Part shown: piece after piece, positions 23,904 to 51,495 of the stretch | Layout: every line of letters starts with the position of its first letter | Position numbering within the stretch: the first letter of the stretch is position 1 | Source: Metaphire vulgaris | Taxonomy: Eukaryota; Annelida; Clitellata; Crassiclitellata; Megascolecidae | Direction of reading: 5' to 3' | Assembly: GCA_018105865.1 (NCBI GenBank) | Contig: CM030866.1 | Coordinates: 3,547,951 to 3,611,950, forward strand | DNA: 64,000 nucleotides | Notes under the pieces: model-generated | What the model was told of the DNA's origin: nothing | The model's input: only the letters and a program-made list of their open reading frames with translations | Database searches by the model: none | Translations under genes and position numbers: made by a program

Positions 23904-26900
23904 GATTACCAGCTTGTAATTGTACATGAGAAAGCAATAAGTTTCTGGCGATCATGTTGAAAGTATTGAGGCTGGAATGGATCTCAACACATATTTCTCA
24001 CCTAAGCAGCATGAGTTACTAATTTTTAAAGCTATTTTTAAAATATATTTTAGGGCAAAATGAAGACATAGCTTTAGTGGATAAATAGTGTCTCTGAAAA
24101 AGACAAAGCCAGCCACATACAGAGAAAAAAGACAGTGAAAATGACAAATATAATGGGTTAATAAGACTATCAAACCATTTGCCCTAGTCTTCAAACAGTA
24201 CATACACATCTGTTAATGGTAATGACTATTTGGAATCACTCTATTCCAACGTATCTCTTAAGTAAATTCCCAACCATATATAAAATTGCTGACCTACAGT
24301 TTGCTAAAGTAATTCCCTTAAAAGGAATTAATTGCAACTCCATTTGCAGCCTTAACTTGATTTAGTGAAATCACTTTTTGCAAGCCCTATTCAAGAATGC
24401 AGACGACTCTACCAAAATGCATAGGGGGGGAGGGGGCATTTGGGAGGGACCCCATGAAAGACCTCTTGCTGTCCAAACTGTTCCCGGTGGTTACAGCCTA
24501 TCCCAGCCATTTCATTATCCTATAGTCTGACTTTTCTAAACATAAATTTCCACCTTTTTTCAATCAGATTGAAAACGGTTCTTGACCATAAAAAAGCACT
24601 TTTGAGATTATAGTGTGATAGCGTTACGCTGGCAAGCATTACGCAGTACAGCAAACAGCAAATGCCTTAATGTCTATCATTACACACATAGTAAACATTC
24701 AATTGATTATCATAACATTGCTGAACTCATCAGTGCAATCCCCATTGTGAACTGAATTTAAACAAGGGCATCGACTCTCTATGTGATATAAACCTGTCTG
24801 TACATCACTTCCAATGAAATTTGTATGATTAAAATACAGGGTGGGCACAAAAAACCAGACTAGTCACATTTAGGTTCGCATTTAATACAGTCCGTTTTTT
24901 TTTGGCGCCACCCTGTACTGTCGTCATCCACTCTTGCTAAATTATTCAGTATGCTATTGCGCATCACAAAATGCATCAGAAATAATTATCTAGTTGTTCA
25001 TTTGATCGAAGAAAGAGCTGACGACAAACAGTACCACATACAAAGTGAGAAACGGAAAAAATCAAAAGCATGTTAGTTTTTAGTTAGAAACAGAAAGAAA
25101 TTAAAAACAGGCATACTTTTTTTGCCCTAGAAACCTGTGTGCAGTCACTACAAGCATGACAATTAACGTGAAATATAACATGCTCCAGTAAGACTCAATT
25201 TGATTCTGATAAATAGGCATATGGCACAAGGATTCATTTCCCTACCAAAATTATACCGAAAATGTATTGAGAATTGAGACCAAATGAAAATATTTCACAC
25301 TGTAGATTAGCTTTGAAATGTTTGCCAAACCGCTGATAAGCGCTAAGCTGTGAAACATCTAGGGACTAGCCCCCCCCCGGAAAACAATTGCACTCCCAAC
25401 TGTAATGCTCTTAGTGAAATATTTTTCAAAAAATCACTCATGTTCAACTGCAGTGAACACACTATTGCTGTTGGTTCAACTGCTATTTTCCTAGCATTCT
25501 AACCAATAGCACATAACTCAAACATATCAATCTTAAAACTCGTAACTACATATTTACTCTACAGTCGGATATGGAAGTTTGACTGTACAGAAAGCAATAA
25601 GTTTTACAGCAGATATGACATTCCTCTTTTGTACCATCAGTGCCACAAGAAAACAAAACAACAATGTGCAACACAAGCAAAAACATTGAGGTTGCACACA
25701 CTGTGGGAAGGTAACATAATGTAATGGAACAGTTTGACAAACAACATGCTAATATAATCTCAACAAGCAAATCTGTTCAACAACAATATCAATGGCAGGC
25801 AGCAACTCAAATCAATATGGCAGAGTCTTCATGCATGCATTTGCAAAACACAAAAAAGAGTGGTATACATCACAGCCCCTAAATTATTTATGAGCACTCC
25901 ATTACTCCTAATTACAAGTGAAAATAACCGCAAATCATTAATGGTAGGCTGTCTAGTCTATGATGAAGAATTCCATTGCTCAAATTTTACTGGAATCAAA
26001 TGTCACGTTCTTCTACACGAGAATCAAACGTTGGGCTGTTCCTGCTTTCCCGGATTGATAAGCTAAACCAGGGATATTTTACACCCCCCCCTAACACACC
26101 TCCAACGCCCCCCATTTGAGGTCAACACCCAAAATTTTGTAATGTGACAATGGTATGCATAAAAATGCAAACCAATTAGCTCCGGACACCCCCCACCCCA
26201 ATTTGAGGTCGACACCCCCCCAATTCACAATCCTAGAAATATCCCTTCCCCACCCACCCATCATCCTCCCCAAAAAGCAAAATGGTGATACCACCCTTTA
26301 CCAAAACATGCACGACACAACAGAAATAAGAAGAAAAAAAATAATAAATAATCCAACGGGTGAAAACTGAAAACTCGAGTTGGTATTTCTCATAAAACAT
26401 CTCTCAATACCCATCGCATATAGGAAGAGACGGTGAAAGGCCTATTGAACTCCAGCTGGCCTCTGGTCGATCCGTGCAAGCAGAGTGCCAAAAGAATTCA
26501 CACAAATTCTCACCTGACCATGCATTTTTGGGGTAACTAATTACAAAAGTTCTTCTCACCTAACTTCATGAATTCAATCACACTAACAACAATAAGAATG
26601 CACTTTTTCAACCTCAGTTTTTTTATAATATGTTTTATGCAAGTTTATTATGGCTGCCATAGTTTTATATAAATTTTAAATGCAACGTGGGAGCATGAAG
26701 ATTGAATAAGATATGGAAAGTACTGAAGTGAAATAGAAGGCCAAGAGGTTTCAACGTGCAGGATTTAGGTGAAGGCTGATTTAATATTAAATCATAAAGT
26801 CGTTCTAATACTGGTCCTGGCTGGAAGTGCAATATGAATATACACGCGCTCTGAAACATTGTATAAATTATCATATTTTCCGACACCCTGCTATAAATGT

Positions 26901-29900
26901 ACGATAGAAGATGATGAAATAGTAGGCCTATAATCTAAACAACAAAACTAATTATTATCATTTAAGAAATGATATTTTAAAAAGAAAATTATCATCAACA
27001 TCAACTTACTTTGGCATCTCACTTTCGGTCGGTTCCTAGAATATAAAAATATGAAGTTAATTGAAAATTAATAGCAACCTACATTTTAAAAATATTCCAC
27101 AACATACTTTTACAATCTCAATCTGTAATACAATCAATATTGAGAAACATCGTACATCAACGGTACATGTGCTATTGTACTTATTTTAAGCAACGTTTGA
27201 CACATACGAACACTATCATAGCAACCATAAGAAAGGGCAACAACTTTCTGCCCAAGCCAGACTGCCTAATGTATTTATTCCTAGGCAATCTTGGGCAATT
27301 TCACCACAACAATACTGTGGTCATCAACTCAACAATCCTTGGCAGAAACAGTATAAACAAACACAGTCACCTTCCAATCAGAAAATACAAATGTCTTCCG
27401 TCCTAGGCACATGCTAAGCAACCATGTAACAAGTGTTGCCGCTAGCAAGAAATACACTAAATTCTAACCGGACGTGATGCAGCAACACCAAAAGACTGCC
27501 ATTTTAGAAAGAAAATTTCAAAAAAATGCCCGCCTGCCCAAAACTAATTTGCTGCACTAATTCTGGCCGTACGCAATGAAATACATCATATTCCTAAGTA
27601 ACTGTAACAGGTTTTTTCACAATACACATTGCAGGATTAAAGTTTTTGCCTCAAGGAAGGCCCTTTCTGGAAAATCAGGGTGCAACCTGGATGCCTGCCA
27701 CTGTTGTCTGATGTTAATTATTATTCCAATAAAATATCTTGCACAACACAGAGGGAAAAATCAACCAAACACATGAGTTATGAATCTGTTGGATTTATTC
27801 AAAACTATCATCTAAAAAGCCAAAAGAATTTGGCCCCACATAAACAGATCAGTAAGTGTTCCAATAGGCTCAGCCCTCACACAATCCTCTATATCCATCC
27901 ATTAACTAACAGGGATACATTAACCAATACAGAAATGGAAAACGTTCCCACAATATATAATCTGCATTTTAAGCAACAATATTGGCAAAGATAAAGACAA
28001 GCCATCACGAATGATCAATCAGTCGAGCAATCAGCAGAGCAATCAATCAATCAATTAATAAGCATCCGTATGGATAGAAGTCTTTAGATCAATCAAATGA
28101 TACATTGATTGCTTGTGGAATGAGATCAACGATATCCAAGCAGATACCCCGAAGATAACAAGGCCCATTGGGAGGGCCAGGGTTTAACCCCTTAACTGGG
28201 GACCCCGGATATATCCGTCCATTTTACATTGAGTTACAGTTAAATACCCAGTTAAGGGGTTAATCTAGGCCGTTTCCGGGAGGAAAATTGCCTGTTTTCC
28301 CCCGGAAATTTCAAATTTCCCCCGGACATTTTGGCATACTACATCAACTAACAGCAGGCCCTTAGCTGACTTCCTCCCGGCCTTGTCAGTTCCCCGGAGT
28401 CCAGAGTCTAGATTAAACACTGGGGAGGGCCAATTGATATCAAATAATGCTAAGTCTATGGATATGGGAAACAATAATATGCTAATACATGCTTCAAAAT
28501 AAGATTCTGTCCCATGGACGACAGCAAGGCAAACACATTCAACAGCGCATAGAAAATTAATTCAGGTCAGGTCAGGTTTTCGTCCTCTAGCTGTGTCCAG
28601 CTATCAACTTCTCCATGACATCTCTCCAAAGTTCTCTGTCCTCTGCTATTTCTTCCAGGGTCATTCGGTGGCTTCCGTCAGATTTCCATTGAGGAAACAA
28701 CAGAAAATTAATTAAATAATGAACAATCCAGGAAAGAAATAGAGAAGTACAACAACAACAACAACATCATGCATGATGATGACAACAACAACAACAACAG
28801 ATGGACAGCAACAACAGTTGCAATTCTCTTAGTTTGCTGATGATTGTAAAAACCTATGAATTTAATAAATGATATCAATGCTGCTGAGTTATATCTTAAC
28901 CCCATAATGGTGTATTTAACTGTAACTCAATGTAAAATGGACGGATATATCCAGGATCCCCAGTTAAGGGGTTAAGTCACTAGTTTCATCTATCTGCAAT
29001 TCAAATGCAACACATGAAATCTATAATTAGCTCTTGACACTTGACTGAGATTTTTCAAAAAAAACACAAGGAAACACAAAAAGTTCAGATTTTCTTACCT
29101 CATCCATAAGATTCTCAAACTGAAATGCAAAATTTCAGAAATATTTCAACACAAAATTATTTATCCGCCTGAAAAACACGTGCAAGAAACATCTGAAACC
29201 CAACCGGTGCGTGCCCACAAGAGCAAATATGCCCCCCCCCAATCAAACTGCACAGAAAGAATTCACACTCCCCTCTTCTGAATCAAACAGAGCATAAAAT
29301 CCCCCCCCCCCCAAAAAAAAAAAACCCACACCAATTCTAGGTCATACAGACCTTGATTTCCTATGAAAGCTGAAGCAGTTTCCATGGTAACTTCCAAACC
29401 TAATGCTTCCTTGCTTACTTTGCGATAGATTCTCTGAGCAAAGAACAACGCCAAACACAATACCTCAAGAGAGACTCTCAGTTACAAATAGAACTTTATG
29501 GAGCAGGATCAGAATACCAGTGGGTCAGCAGAAAATATCTGGCCCGGTCAAGCCAGCCATTTACAAAATCTATTGCCCACGATGGTAACACTATGGACAG
29601 TATTAGGATGTGGTTGCCGCTTCCAGCAATGCTATCACTAAGTTTGGTATCAGTAACAACACAGCCAGGAAAATGTAAGTGCCCAGCAGAGCGAACAGCC
29701 GAATAAAATAGAAAAAGAGGCCCAGATAATAATCATGCACATGTATCCCTATGAAATCACATAGCCTCTTACAGCTGTACTGTACAGGGTGGCGCAATAA
29801 AAGGACTTTATTAAATGCAAACCTAAATGTGACTAGTCCGGGTTTTTGTGCCATCCCGTACATTTAATCTGAAGTCTTAAGTCAATGTATAAAGAGAATC

Positions 29901-30132
29901 AGTTGAAAGAAGTTTTGTTAGGTCATTTGGAATTTCAATAACAATCACAATCTTTTAAAGGGAATTTGATTTCCCAAACAACTGTGGGGTAGCTTTTCTT
30001 CCATAGTCTGCCTGGCTGTCTCCCACTGACTAAGTTCTGAAATGACAGGGTCTTTTACTGGTGGATTTGGAGTACTGCCATCTATTGATACCGGTACATG
30101 TAATAGAAATGGTGCTATAAATTATTATAATA

Positions 30133-30219
<87 letters not shown>

Positions 30220-31752
30220 CAATCAATAATGCAAATCTGATAGTTCATTCAAAATTGAATCTATGAACAAAACACAATAGTATGCATTAAACAATAATGA
30301 CTGGTTTATGCTACCAGACCATTTACAGTTACTTAGACAAAAGTAAATTTTAAAAAAAAAAAATTCACAAACAGTTGCCAAAAAAGACATGCAGTGAATT
30401 GTATGCCAAATTGGCACAGGGAAGCTTCTGCAACACGGCCAATTTAGGTGTTTCACTTATGTGGGTTTGATTGTATACAATATCAATAGTAATAACGTCT
30501 GATATAGCATCAAGAGAGGCAATAATAAATGGATCGTACTGTACCAGTACCTACAAGCTTGTAAATGGATCGTACTGTACCAGTACTTACAAGCTCTAGT
30601 GATTTGTTAATGCGCTCAACTGAATTTCTCAAACGTTTTACAATTCACTTATTACTTATTTTTATTCACTTGACACATTACTATCACTTATTACATTATG
30701 CCATTTTTCCGAGTCTTAAAACCCAACCCTCCCAAGATATTGTCACTTTAACCCTTTGACTGGCAGCATTATTTCAAGAAAAAGGTCTTTTTGGGTATTA
30801 AAAAAATTAACAAAAATACACTTTATGCTGGAGGGAAGCGAGAGCGATAGGAGCGATATGCAAAATCAAGTCTGTGCAAATCCGCTTATTAATAATGTAT
30901 GTTGGGATAATCAGCATAAGTATCAGATCTTGACTGTTCCATGCACACATTATACAGGGGGGGGCGCAAAAAAACCGGACTAGTCACATTTAGGGTTGCA
31001 TTTAATATAGTCCGTTTTTTTTTGCACCACCCTGTAAGTTAAGAATTATTCTTACAGATATTTTCTCTGGAAATTATGTAAAATGATTCGTAGAAAGCAT
31101 CTTGGCAAATGTATCTTGGCAAAATTTCACGGCAAATTACACGAACGACATGATGTGTGCTCACAACAGCGATGCAATGATTTACTCAGAAAAAGTGAAG
31201 TACGTGCATCTGCTAATCAACCACGGGCCTCATCCAGTCATCCCTCGCTCCGTCCCTCCCCCCACCCCACCCCACCACACCAAAAATTAATCAAACAGCA
31301 GCCGGTTTCCATAATCAGCAGAACATAAATTACAAATTGCTAAGCTCGATGCCGCGGAGACGGCGGAAAACGGAGCGGAATTCTTCCCCTCTGGAAAATT
31401 TCTATCAACCGCGCCGTAGCCGCGCAAATGAGACAAACAGGAGTGAGCTGTGCTTTTCCAAGATTACTGGCAGAGTGAATAGAAGAATAGAATCGGTGGC
31501 AATCTAACTGGTGCCGTATAAACCATAGGAGACTGGGCATAGAGTGGCATTTTAAGAAACTCATCTGCTAACTTCGTACACACAGAGAAACTAAACTTCC
31601 CTGAATATGCTTCGGCCTTGAAAACAGCTTGATTTGCGAAAGCAGAGATTTAGAACAGGAGAAATTACCTCAATTGATATGTCTCGCTCCACATTGTAGC
31701 GCGTCCTTAGATATCGGCTGAAAAGAAATTTCAAAACCAAAAGTCAAAATGG

Positions 31753-31824
<72 letters not shown>

Positions 31825-32016
31825 AATTAGATGAGATATGTTGGATAATCCACCAAAACCTACAATTGTAGAAGAATTTGAGAAAGCCAGGAGGGGTTGT
31901 TTTCACCCATAAGCCTAGCACTTTGCATTGCATCATCAACACAATAGGCATACAAAAGGATAGAAGTAACAAACTTTTAGAGGAGCAAGATGCAAGAGAG
32001 AGAGAGAGAGAGAGAA

Positions 32017-32073
<57 letters not shown>

Positions 32074-33447
32074 GACAGACAGACAGACAGACAGACAGAT
32101 AGACAGAGACAGAGAGACAAAGAGAGACAGACAGACAGACAACATTAAGCACACACAAGACAGAAAGATTTGTGTTGCCACTGGCTATGGCTACTGGCAA
32201 TAAATTCTCTTCATTATACACAGGTAATAACGAGGTGCCGATGTGAGAGTTATTGCTTCTCACCGTTTATCAATTTTTCCAAAGCACGGCTCACAGCAAT
32301 TTCCCATATTCAGGGAAGCAGATGATAGGAGATTCTCATTGGTTCAGAATAGTACTGCCTCACGTACTGAAAGGAAAAAAATTTGTTCCAACAAAGCCAC
32401 TTAAGAATCAACAAAATTCAGAAACTTAGAAGCACGTTAACTGAATGAAAAAAAAAATTAAACTGCAGTAAGAGAGTTCATAAACAAAATAGGGCAATGA
32501 CATAAGTAAAAAATTTAATTTAAACAAAGTAAACACAATTTCTAAAAATATACAGCACATTTTGATGACCTGCAGGTTTGATATGCAGGTAGTTGGGGAT
32601 CTAGGGCTGAATGAACCCCTCCTCATCTAGCTGTGAAAAATGTTTCATCAGGAACAGTCTGACACTATTTATGGAAATAGTGAACAACTGAACATCTTAA
32701 ATAATGAACCCCATCTTTATATTGTTGTTAATGCATGCTAAGCAATTTACAAAGTGATGATAATGCAATGGTTGACAACCAATCTGCAAATTCAATTTGC
32801 AACAAAAGAACATTGACGATAGTTTGTAGTTTATTACAGAAATTCTTGTTAATTGTACTGATGAACATTTACCTTGGACAAAATATTTAGAAAATTCGTC
32901 CTGAGTAGTCCTAGCCATGCCTGTTGAATGGCCTAATATCTAGGCTGGATAAATCTTAATAGGTCAATGTACTGTATAGGTCTAACCACTGCAATCTCTT
33001 GTATAATAATTGATATCAACAAAATCATCAAACGTGAAAGTGCAAAATAACAATATCATTCACAAACTAGTCATCAACAACTTCTACAGTTCTGACATGT
33101 CCACCGATGCATAGTGAACATCGATTGGTCTGAGCGACGCTTTAGGCTGATGACTAGCGGCAGTCAAAGCGCCACATAAATAAACGATTTACATTTACAC
33201 TTAAACAGGTCAACGAAGAGACTCGCTATCTGTAAAATTAAAGCCAATAATTTCACTAAAATGGAAAGCTAATCTGCAGAAACGAGCCTCGCATTAACAC
33301 AAGGAGCGCAATATGTACGTGCAAATCAACAGAGATGTACAGGCGCTATACAAATTCCCGTAACATTTAATTCCTTAACGTGTAGAAATCTACTGCGCAC
33401 CTCCGTCGACGAGAACGTTGCACTTTGAAATCGCTCATTGTCGTCAT
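21369..33447 (-). CDS. AP1AR: AP-1 complex-associated regulatory protein (gadkin / gamma-BAR)
   Basis: Adaptor on trans-Golgi/endosomal vesicles that links AP-1 to kinesin and restrains Arp2/3. Exons found: 33447-33401, 31717-31669 (RYLRTRYNVERDISIE), 29119-29099 (FENLMDE), 27035-27010 (EPTESEMPK), 23440-23262 (EELRREEEAYYQARREAA), 22927-22836 (DDDFEVFLECVKAR), 22331-22251 (SLDLEWEHEAG) and 21580-21369 (SDDFEWDNDF, stop). All junction phases agree except between 27010 and 23440, where an exon of length 1 mod 3 is missing; it should encode the EEI..LRERHYD helix known from vertebrates. The FEN, EEEA.Y.A.REAA, LDLEWE and FEW.NDF blocks match vertebrate AP1AR in order, and the acidic Trp motifs are the expected AP-1 ear ligands. 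The start chosen (MTTMSDFKVQRSRRR) fits by phase but lacks the vertebrate MGNCC lipidation motif, so exon 1 is the least certain part. Confidence 0.82.
22375..22565. repeat. Intronic TGTAATAAATCTG-type repeat, copy 1
   Basis: Starts CACACCCCAACAGTGTTCAT and continues as imperfect 30-35 bp units of TTACATTATGTAATAAATCTG. The same sequence recurs at 22993-23261, on the other side of AP1AR exon 22836-22927. Confidence 0.8.
22993..23261. repeat. Intronic TGTAATAAATCTG-type repeat, copy 2, reaching a splice donor
   Basis: Starts AAGTATCACACCCCTAGAGT and matches copy 1 for about 100 bp before running on as TGTAATGAATCTG units. Its last unit (TTTGTAATTAC) holds the GTAATT donor of AP1AR exon 23440-23262. 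Confidence 0.8.
23851..23902. repeat. (ATT)n microsatellite
   Basis: About 17 ATT triplets in an AP1AR intron. Confidence 0.95.
24835..24917. mobile_element. Tc1/mariner-like hairpin element (family I)
   Basis: TACAGGGTGGGCACAAAAAA and GGCGCCACCCTGTA ends with TA flanks; core contains ACTAGTCACATTTAGGTT. AP1AR intron. Confidence 0.8.
26069..26246 (-). mobile_element. hAT-like MITE family E, inverted
   Basis: CAGGGATATTTTACACCCCC to ATCCTAGAAATATCCCT, with GGTATGCAT and CCAATTAGCTCCGGACAC in the middle as in other E copies. No clean duplication. Confidence 0.78.
28178..28422. mobile_element. hAT-like MITE family D interrupted by a TTAA element
   Basis: Left end CAGGGTTTAA then, after the nested element, TTAATCTAGGCCGTTTCC; right end TCTAGATTAAACACTG. 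Exact duplication GGGAGGGC at 28170-28177 and 28423-28430. AP1AR intron. Confidence 0.9.
28184..28263. mobile_element. TTAA palindromic MITE (family G) nested in family D
   Basis: TTAACCCCTTAACTGGGGA to CCCAGTTAAGGGGTTAA, 80 bp. Taking it out with one TTAA rebuilds CAGGGTTTAATCTAGGCC, which is the left end of the family D copy at 62674. Confidence 0.88.
28587..28686 (-). mobile_element. LINE reverse-transcriptase C-terminus relic
   Basis: Minus strand reads KSDGSHRMTLEEIAEDRELW then RDVMEKLIAGHS and stop. The (MTLEEIAEDR..WR..) ending is common at the 3' end of non-LTR retrotransposon ORF2. Only the last 33 residues remain. Confidence 0.55.
28896..28975 (-). mobile_element. TTAA palindromic MITE (family G), inverted
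   Basis: TTAACCCCATAATGGTG at the left, CCAGTTAAGGGGTTAA at the right, with TTAACTGTAACTCAATGTAA inside, the reverse of the 28184 copy. Confidence 0.78.
29783..29860. mobile_element. Tc1/mariner-like hairpin element (family I)
   Basis: TACAGGGTGGCGCAATAAAA to TTTTTGTGCCATCCCGTA, TA on both sides; AP1AR intron. Confidence 0.8.
30129..30216. repeat. (ATT)n microsatellite
   Basis: About 28 ATT triplets in an AP1AR intron. Confidence 0.95.
30953..31036. mobile_element. Tc1/mariner-like hairpin element (family I)
   Basis: TACAGGGGGGGGCGCAAAAA to TTTGCACCACCCTGTA; core GACTAGTCACATTTAGGGTT as in the 24835 copy. Confidence 0.8.
31753..31821. repeat. (TA)n microsatellite
   Basis: About 34 TA units, 35 bp upstream (in transcript sense) of the AP1AR exon ending at 31717. 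Confidence 0.95.
31997..32142. repeat. (GA)n and (CAGA)n microsatellite
   Basis: Short GA run then about 30 CAGA tetranucleotides with GAGA interruptions; AP1AR first intron. Confidence 0.95.
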
Positions 33448-33547
33448 TTTAAAGTTATTTTCTAACTATTTAATAAAATAATAAATTAAATAATTATTTT
33501 AATCCTGTTTTTGTTACCAACAATCCCTCGAGTATTAGACTCAATGT

Positions 33548-33562
33548 TAAAATGGCTGCCGC
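33548..33562. promoter_or_regulatory. YY1-like motif near AP1AR 5' end
   Basis: AAAATGGCTGCCGCGG resembles the AANATGGCGGC YY1 core found at many metazoan start sites. It is 100 bp upstream of the proposed AP1AR start codon. Inference from the motif alone. Confidence 0.3.
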
Positions 33563-34432
33563 GGACATCAACATACATTTTTATAGTGCATTATTATTTG
33601 CGAGCGCGAAGACAAATGCTTTCAAAAGGAGAATAAATTAATTCCTCTAAACATTTATATCAGGTATTATATAAAATACTTTATAAATGTGTCGTTGATT
33701 TATTCTTAGAAATGGCTCAAACAGACTGCTGTTCTGGAAAATTTGCTAGCAAGTAAGTAAGTAAAAAAAATCTCATGAATTTCTATAGCGCTTTAAAATA
33801 GCTTCGCAGTAGCTCCATAAGAGTCGTTCATATATGACGTCACGAGCTGAGGGTGAGCGGGTTCACCAGCTGTGACGACGTTTGACGCATGGGGGAGGAG
33901 GTACAATGCTGTGGCGTCACATTTTAATTTTTATTTATTTCCTAGCAAATATTAATAAATGTAGGCTGTTGTCTTATTGAAACTTTTTGTAGTAATATCA
34001 CTCTCGCTCTTATAGCGTCATGGGCTTCACCTTTCATCACCGTGCCAGTACGTAGAGCAGGGACGTCATTTTGTTTGCCCCCCTGATTTTGAGGAAAATT
34101 TTTTTCTTGTGTTATTTAGAATTTCGCAAACTTGAAGTCAGAACTAGAAACAAAAACAGTGAAATGACGTCATATAAACTCTTGAAAAAATTTTGATAGT
34201 TTAATTAGGCCTACACATGTGAAGAAGTAAATCATTTTACAGGTATATCAAATTAGTACCGTTATTATCAGTGGCGTCGCCAGGAGTTTTTGGTTGAGGG
34301 AGGGAGACTGGCGTGTCAGATTCCTTATCCACCCCTCCACAAAAAACTTTTTCGCCGGCTTTGCGCGAATCTGGTAGGTGGTCTAGGGCAGGTGGGGGGG
34401 TCCCCATTTGTCCCCGTGGCGACGCTAATGGT

Positions 34433-34531
34433 GCATTTGAACGCGGAGGGCATTTGAACGCGGAGGGCATTTGAACGCGGAGGGCATTTGGACGCGGAGG
34501 GCATTTGGACGCGGAGGGAATTTGAACGCAG
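34433..34531. repeat. 18-bp minisatellite, about 5.5 units
   Basis: Unit GCATTTGAACGCGGAGGG, with GCATTTGG variants in later units; ends against a family B MITE end (GCAGTGGCGGCTC). Confidence 0.93.
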
Positions 34532-34706
34532 TGGCGGCTCTACAGGGGGCTCGGGGGTCCGTGACCCTATTGAGTGCCTGGCCTCCTGTTGTGACCCTAT
34601 GCTTCAAAGGCGTCGATCCACTTAGAATATTGGAGGGCCCAAACCTCCGAAGTTAGGAACATGAAAAGTTAATGCTATCATTTCTCGTTGTCCTATTCAC
34701 TCACGA

Positions 34707-34710
<4 letters not shown>

Positions 34711-34790
<80 letters not shown>
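34711..34790. repeat. (CT)n-(TA)n microsatellite
   Basis: About 19 CT then 21 TA dinucleotides. Confidence 0.95.
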
Positions 34791-34794
<4 letters not shown>

Positions 34795-35450
34795 TTACAG
34801 GGCTTTTTGTAAACAAATATTTTCCGGAACGGGGCTAGATTTCCATTTTGCGTCCCTGAATTTCTAAATTTCAGTGATGACTTTTTTAGTCGTCACAGCT
34901 ATTTTTAAAATATCAGTCTTCCGATTTTCCGGAACGCCGTTCATATTTTCGGGGAGGACTAATTGAACGGTAATTAAGTAATGTAATAATTTGTTCTGTA
35001 AAAATTAATTCTGCCTTAAAATAGTTAAACAATAAATGACCAAAAATCATTTGATGCTAATGCTTTTTAAACGCCTGATGGGTAAACTATCCAAAAGCAT
35101 TCCTGCAGGGACATGTCGAGAGATTTGCGCAAAACCGTTTAGAAATGTTGTTGTTGGGGTAGGGTGACGGGAGGGAGGAGGGGCGGGGGTAGCGCGAGCG
35201 AAGAGAATTCTGGAGTGCGAGAATAACTCCTTGTCGAATCTTTCTTCGTTTTTACCCGTGCCCTCCCAGTTTCCTGAGGGTCCGTCCCGGGCCCCCTACA
35301 GATCCACGTTCTCCTGGGAATTTGTCCCCGTCCTCCTCTTGGCGGGCATGGCCCTCTCCCAATTCCGGAACCCTGGCTACGCCTCTGTTTGTGATAGCAA
35401 CAGTTTCGCGATCGAGGACACGACTGATCGCCGGTCGATTTTGTTCCCGT

Positions 35451-50437
<14,987 letters not shown>

Positions 50438-51276
50438 CACTCCTCCTCGATCAACCGCCGGGGCAGGGGTTACACCGAACGCCACCTGTCGGGTGGTCTA
50501 CGATCCGGGGGGCAGCGTTCGCAGGAAATCGAATATTTGATTAATATTGTTTTACAAATTCTGAAAAAGCGAAAATATTTTAAGATTTTTAAACAGGGCC
50601 GTCACTTCGTTGTTTTCCAGGGGGAGGGGCAAGACTTTCGAATGCAAGGCAGGCAGTATTTAAAAAAATACCTATGCAGTATGCAAATTGGTTTTTGTCC
50701 ATAGTACATGCTACATACGACACTACATGTATAGTACATACCAGTGATTGTAATGAAATTATAAAAACAATTGAGAACGCAATGATTTTAAAAACACAAA
50801 AATCCGCGAAAAAATTTTCCCGTAAAATCAGTGGAGGGCAACGCCCCTACACCCCCTAAATGTTGTCCCTGATTTTAAACAATAAGGAATTTTTAAATGT
50901 ATTTAGAAAAGGACTTGAATGACTCAAAGAAAGCCGAACGAATTATTAAACGATTTAGTTTTTTAATCAAGCTGGACATGACGATAAAAGGTCAACAATA
51001 ACACGGTGCGTTTAGCAGTGGCGTCACCGTGTTGCAAAAAAACCTAGTTGCTTCGTTCACCCCAAAAGCAGCCCGACTGAAGTAAGTAAGCAAGCAAGTA
51101 AAACGAAATTTCTACAGCGCAGCCTGAAAGCTTGGCGCAGTGCATTAACTTATTCACGAGCGCTCAAGTTTTGGTCAAATTCACTTATAGTCCGTAATCC
51201 GTGTTGGTCGAAGCTGTAGATCCAGTTATAGGCATTCGCAGGGAAGTAGTTCCCAATATGGAGGAGGATGAACGAT

Positions 51277-51495
<219 letters not shown>

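Larger units (their letters stand above)
33448..35450. other. Intergenic between AP1AR and PRKG1 3' end
   Basis: The two genes are arranged head (AP1AR) to tail (PRKG1). Contains an inverted SINE-like tail (33752-33830), TGACGACG-rich sequence, an 18-bp minisatellite (34433), a family B fragment (34530-34600), (CT)n(TA)n (34711-34790) and GC-rich unique sequence near 35160-35440. No complete exon seen. Confidence 0.5.

Noticed and set aside
26516..26590. Possible AP1AR exon (strong CAG|GTGAGA and TTAG|GTGAGA donors at 26516 and 26559)
   Set aside because: The residues (LPQKCMV, VIEFMKL) do not resemble the expected coiled-coil block, and phases are unsupported.
31936..32263. Cys/Leu/Ser-rich ORFs of 81-197 residues
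   Set aside because: Translations of (CAGA)n and (TA)n microsatellites.
33712..33756. Short ORF MAQTDCCSGKFASK divergent from AP1AR
   Set aside because: Stops after 14 residues in a SINE-like tail and has no following exon; too little to support a gene.
50438..50485. N-terminal extension of PRKG1 (AFGVTPAPAVDRGGV)
   Set aside because: It begins at GTG, not ATG. The ATG at 50437 gives the MG.L..LQ start typical of the PRKG1-beta type.
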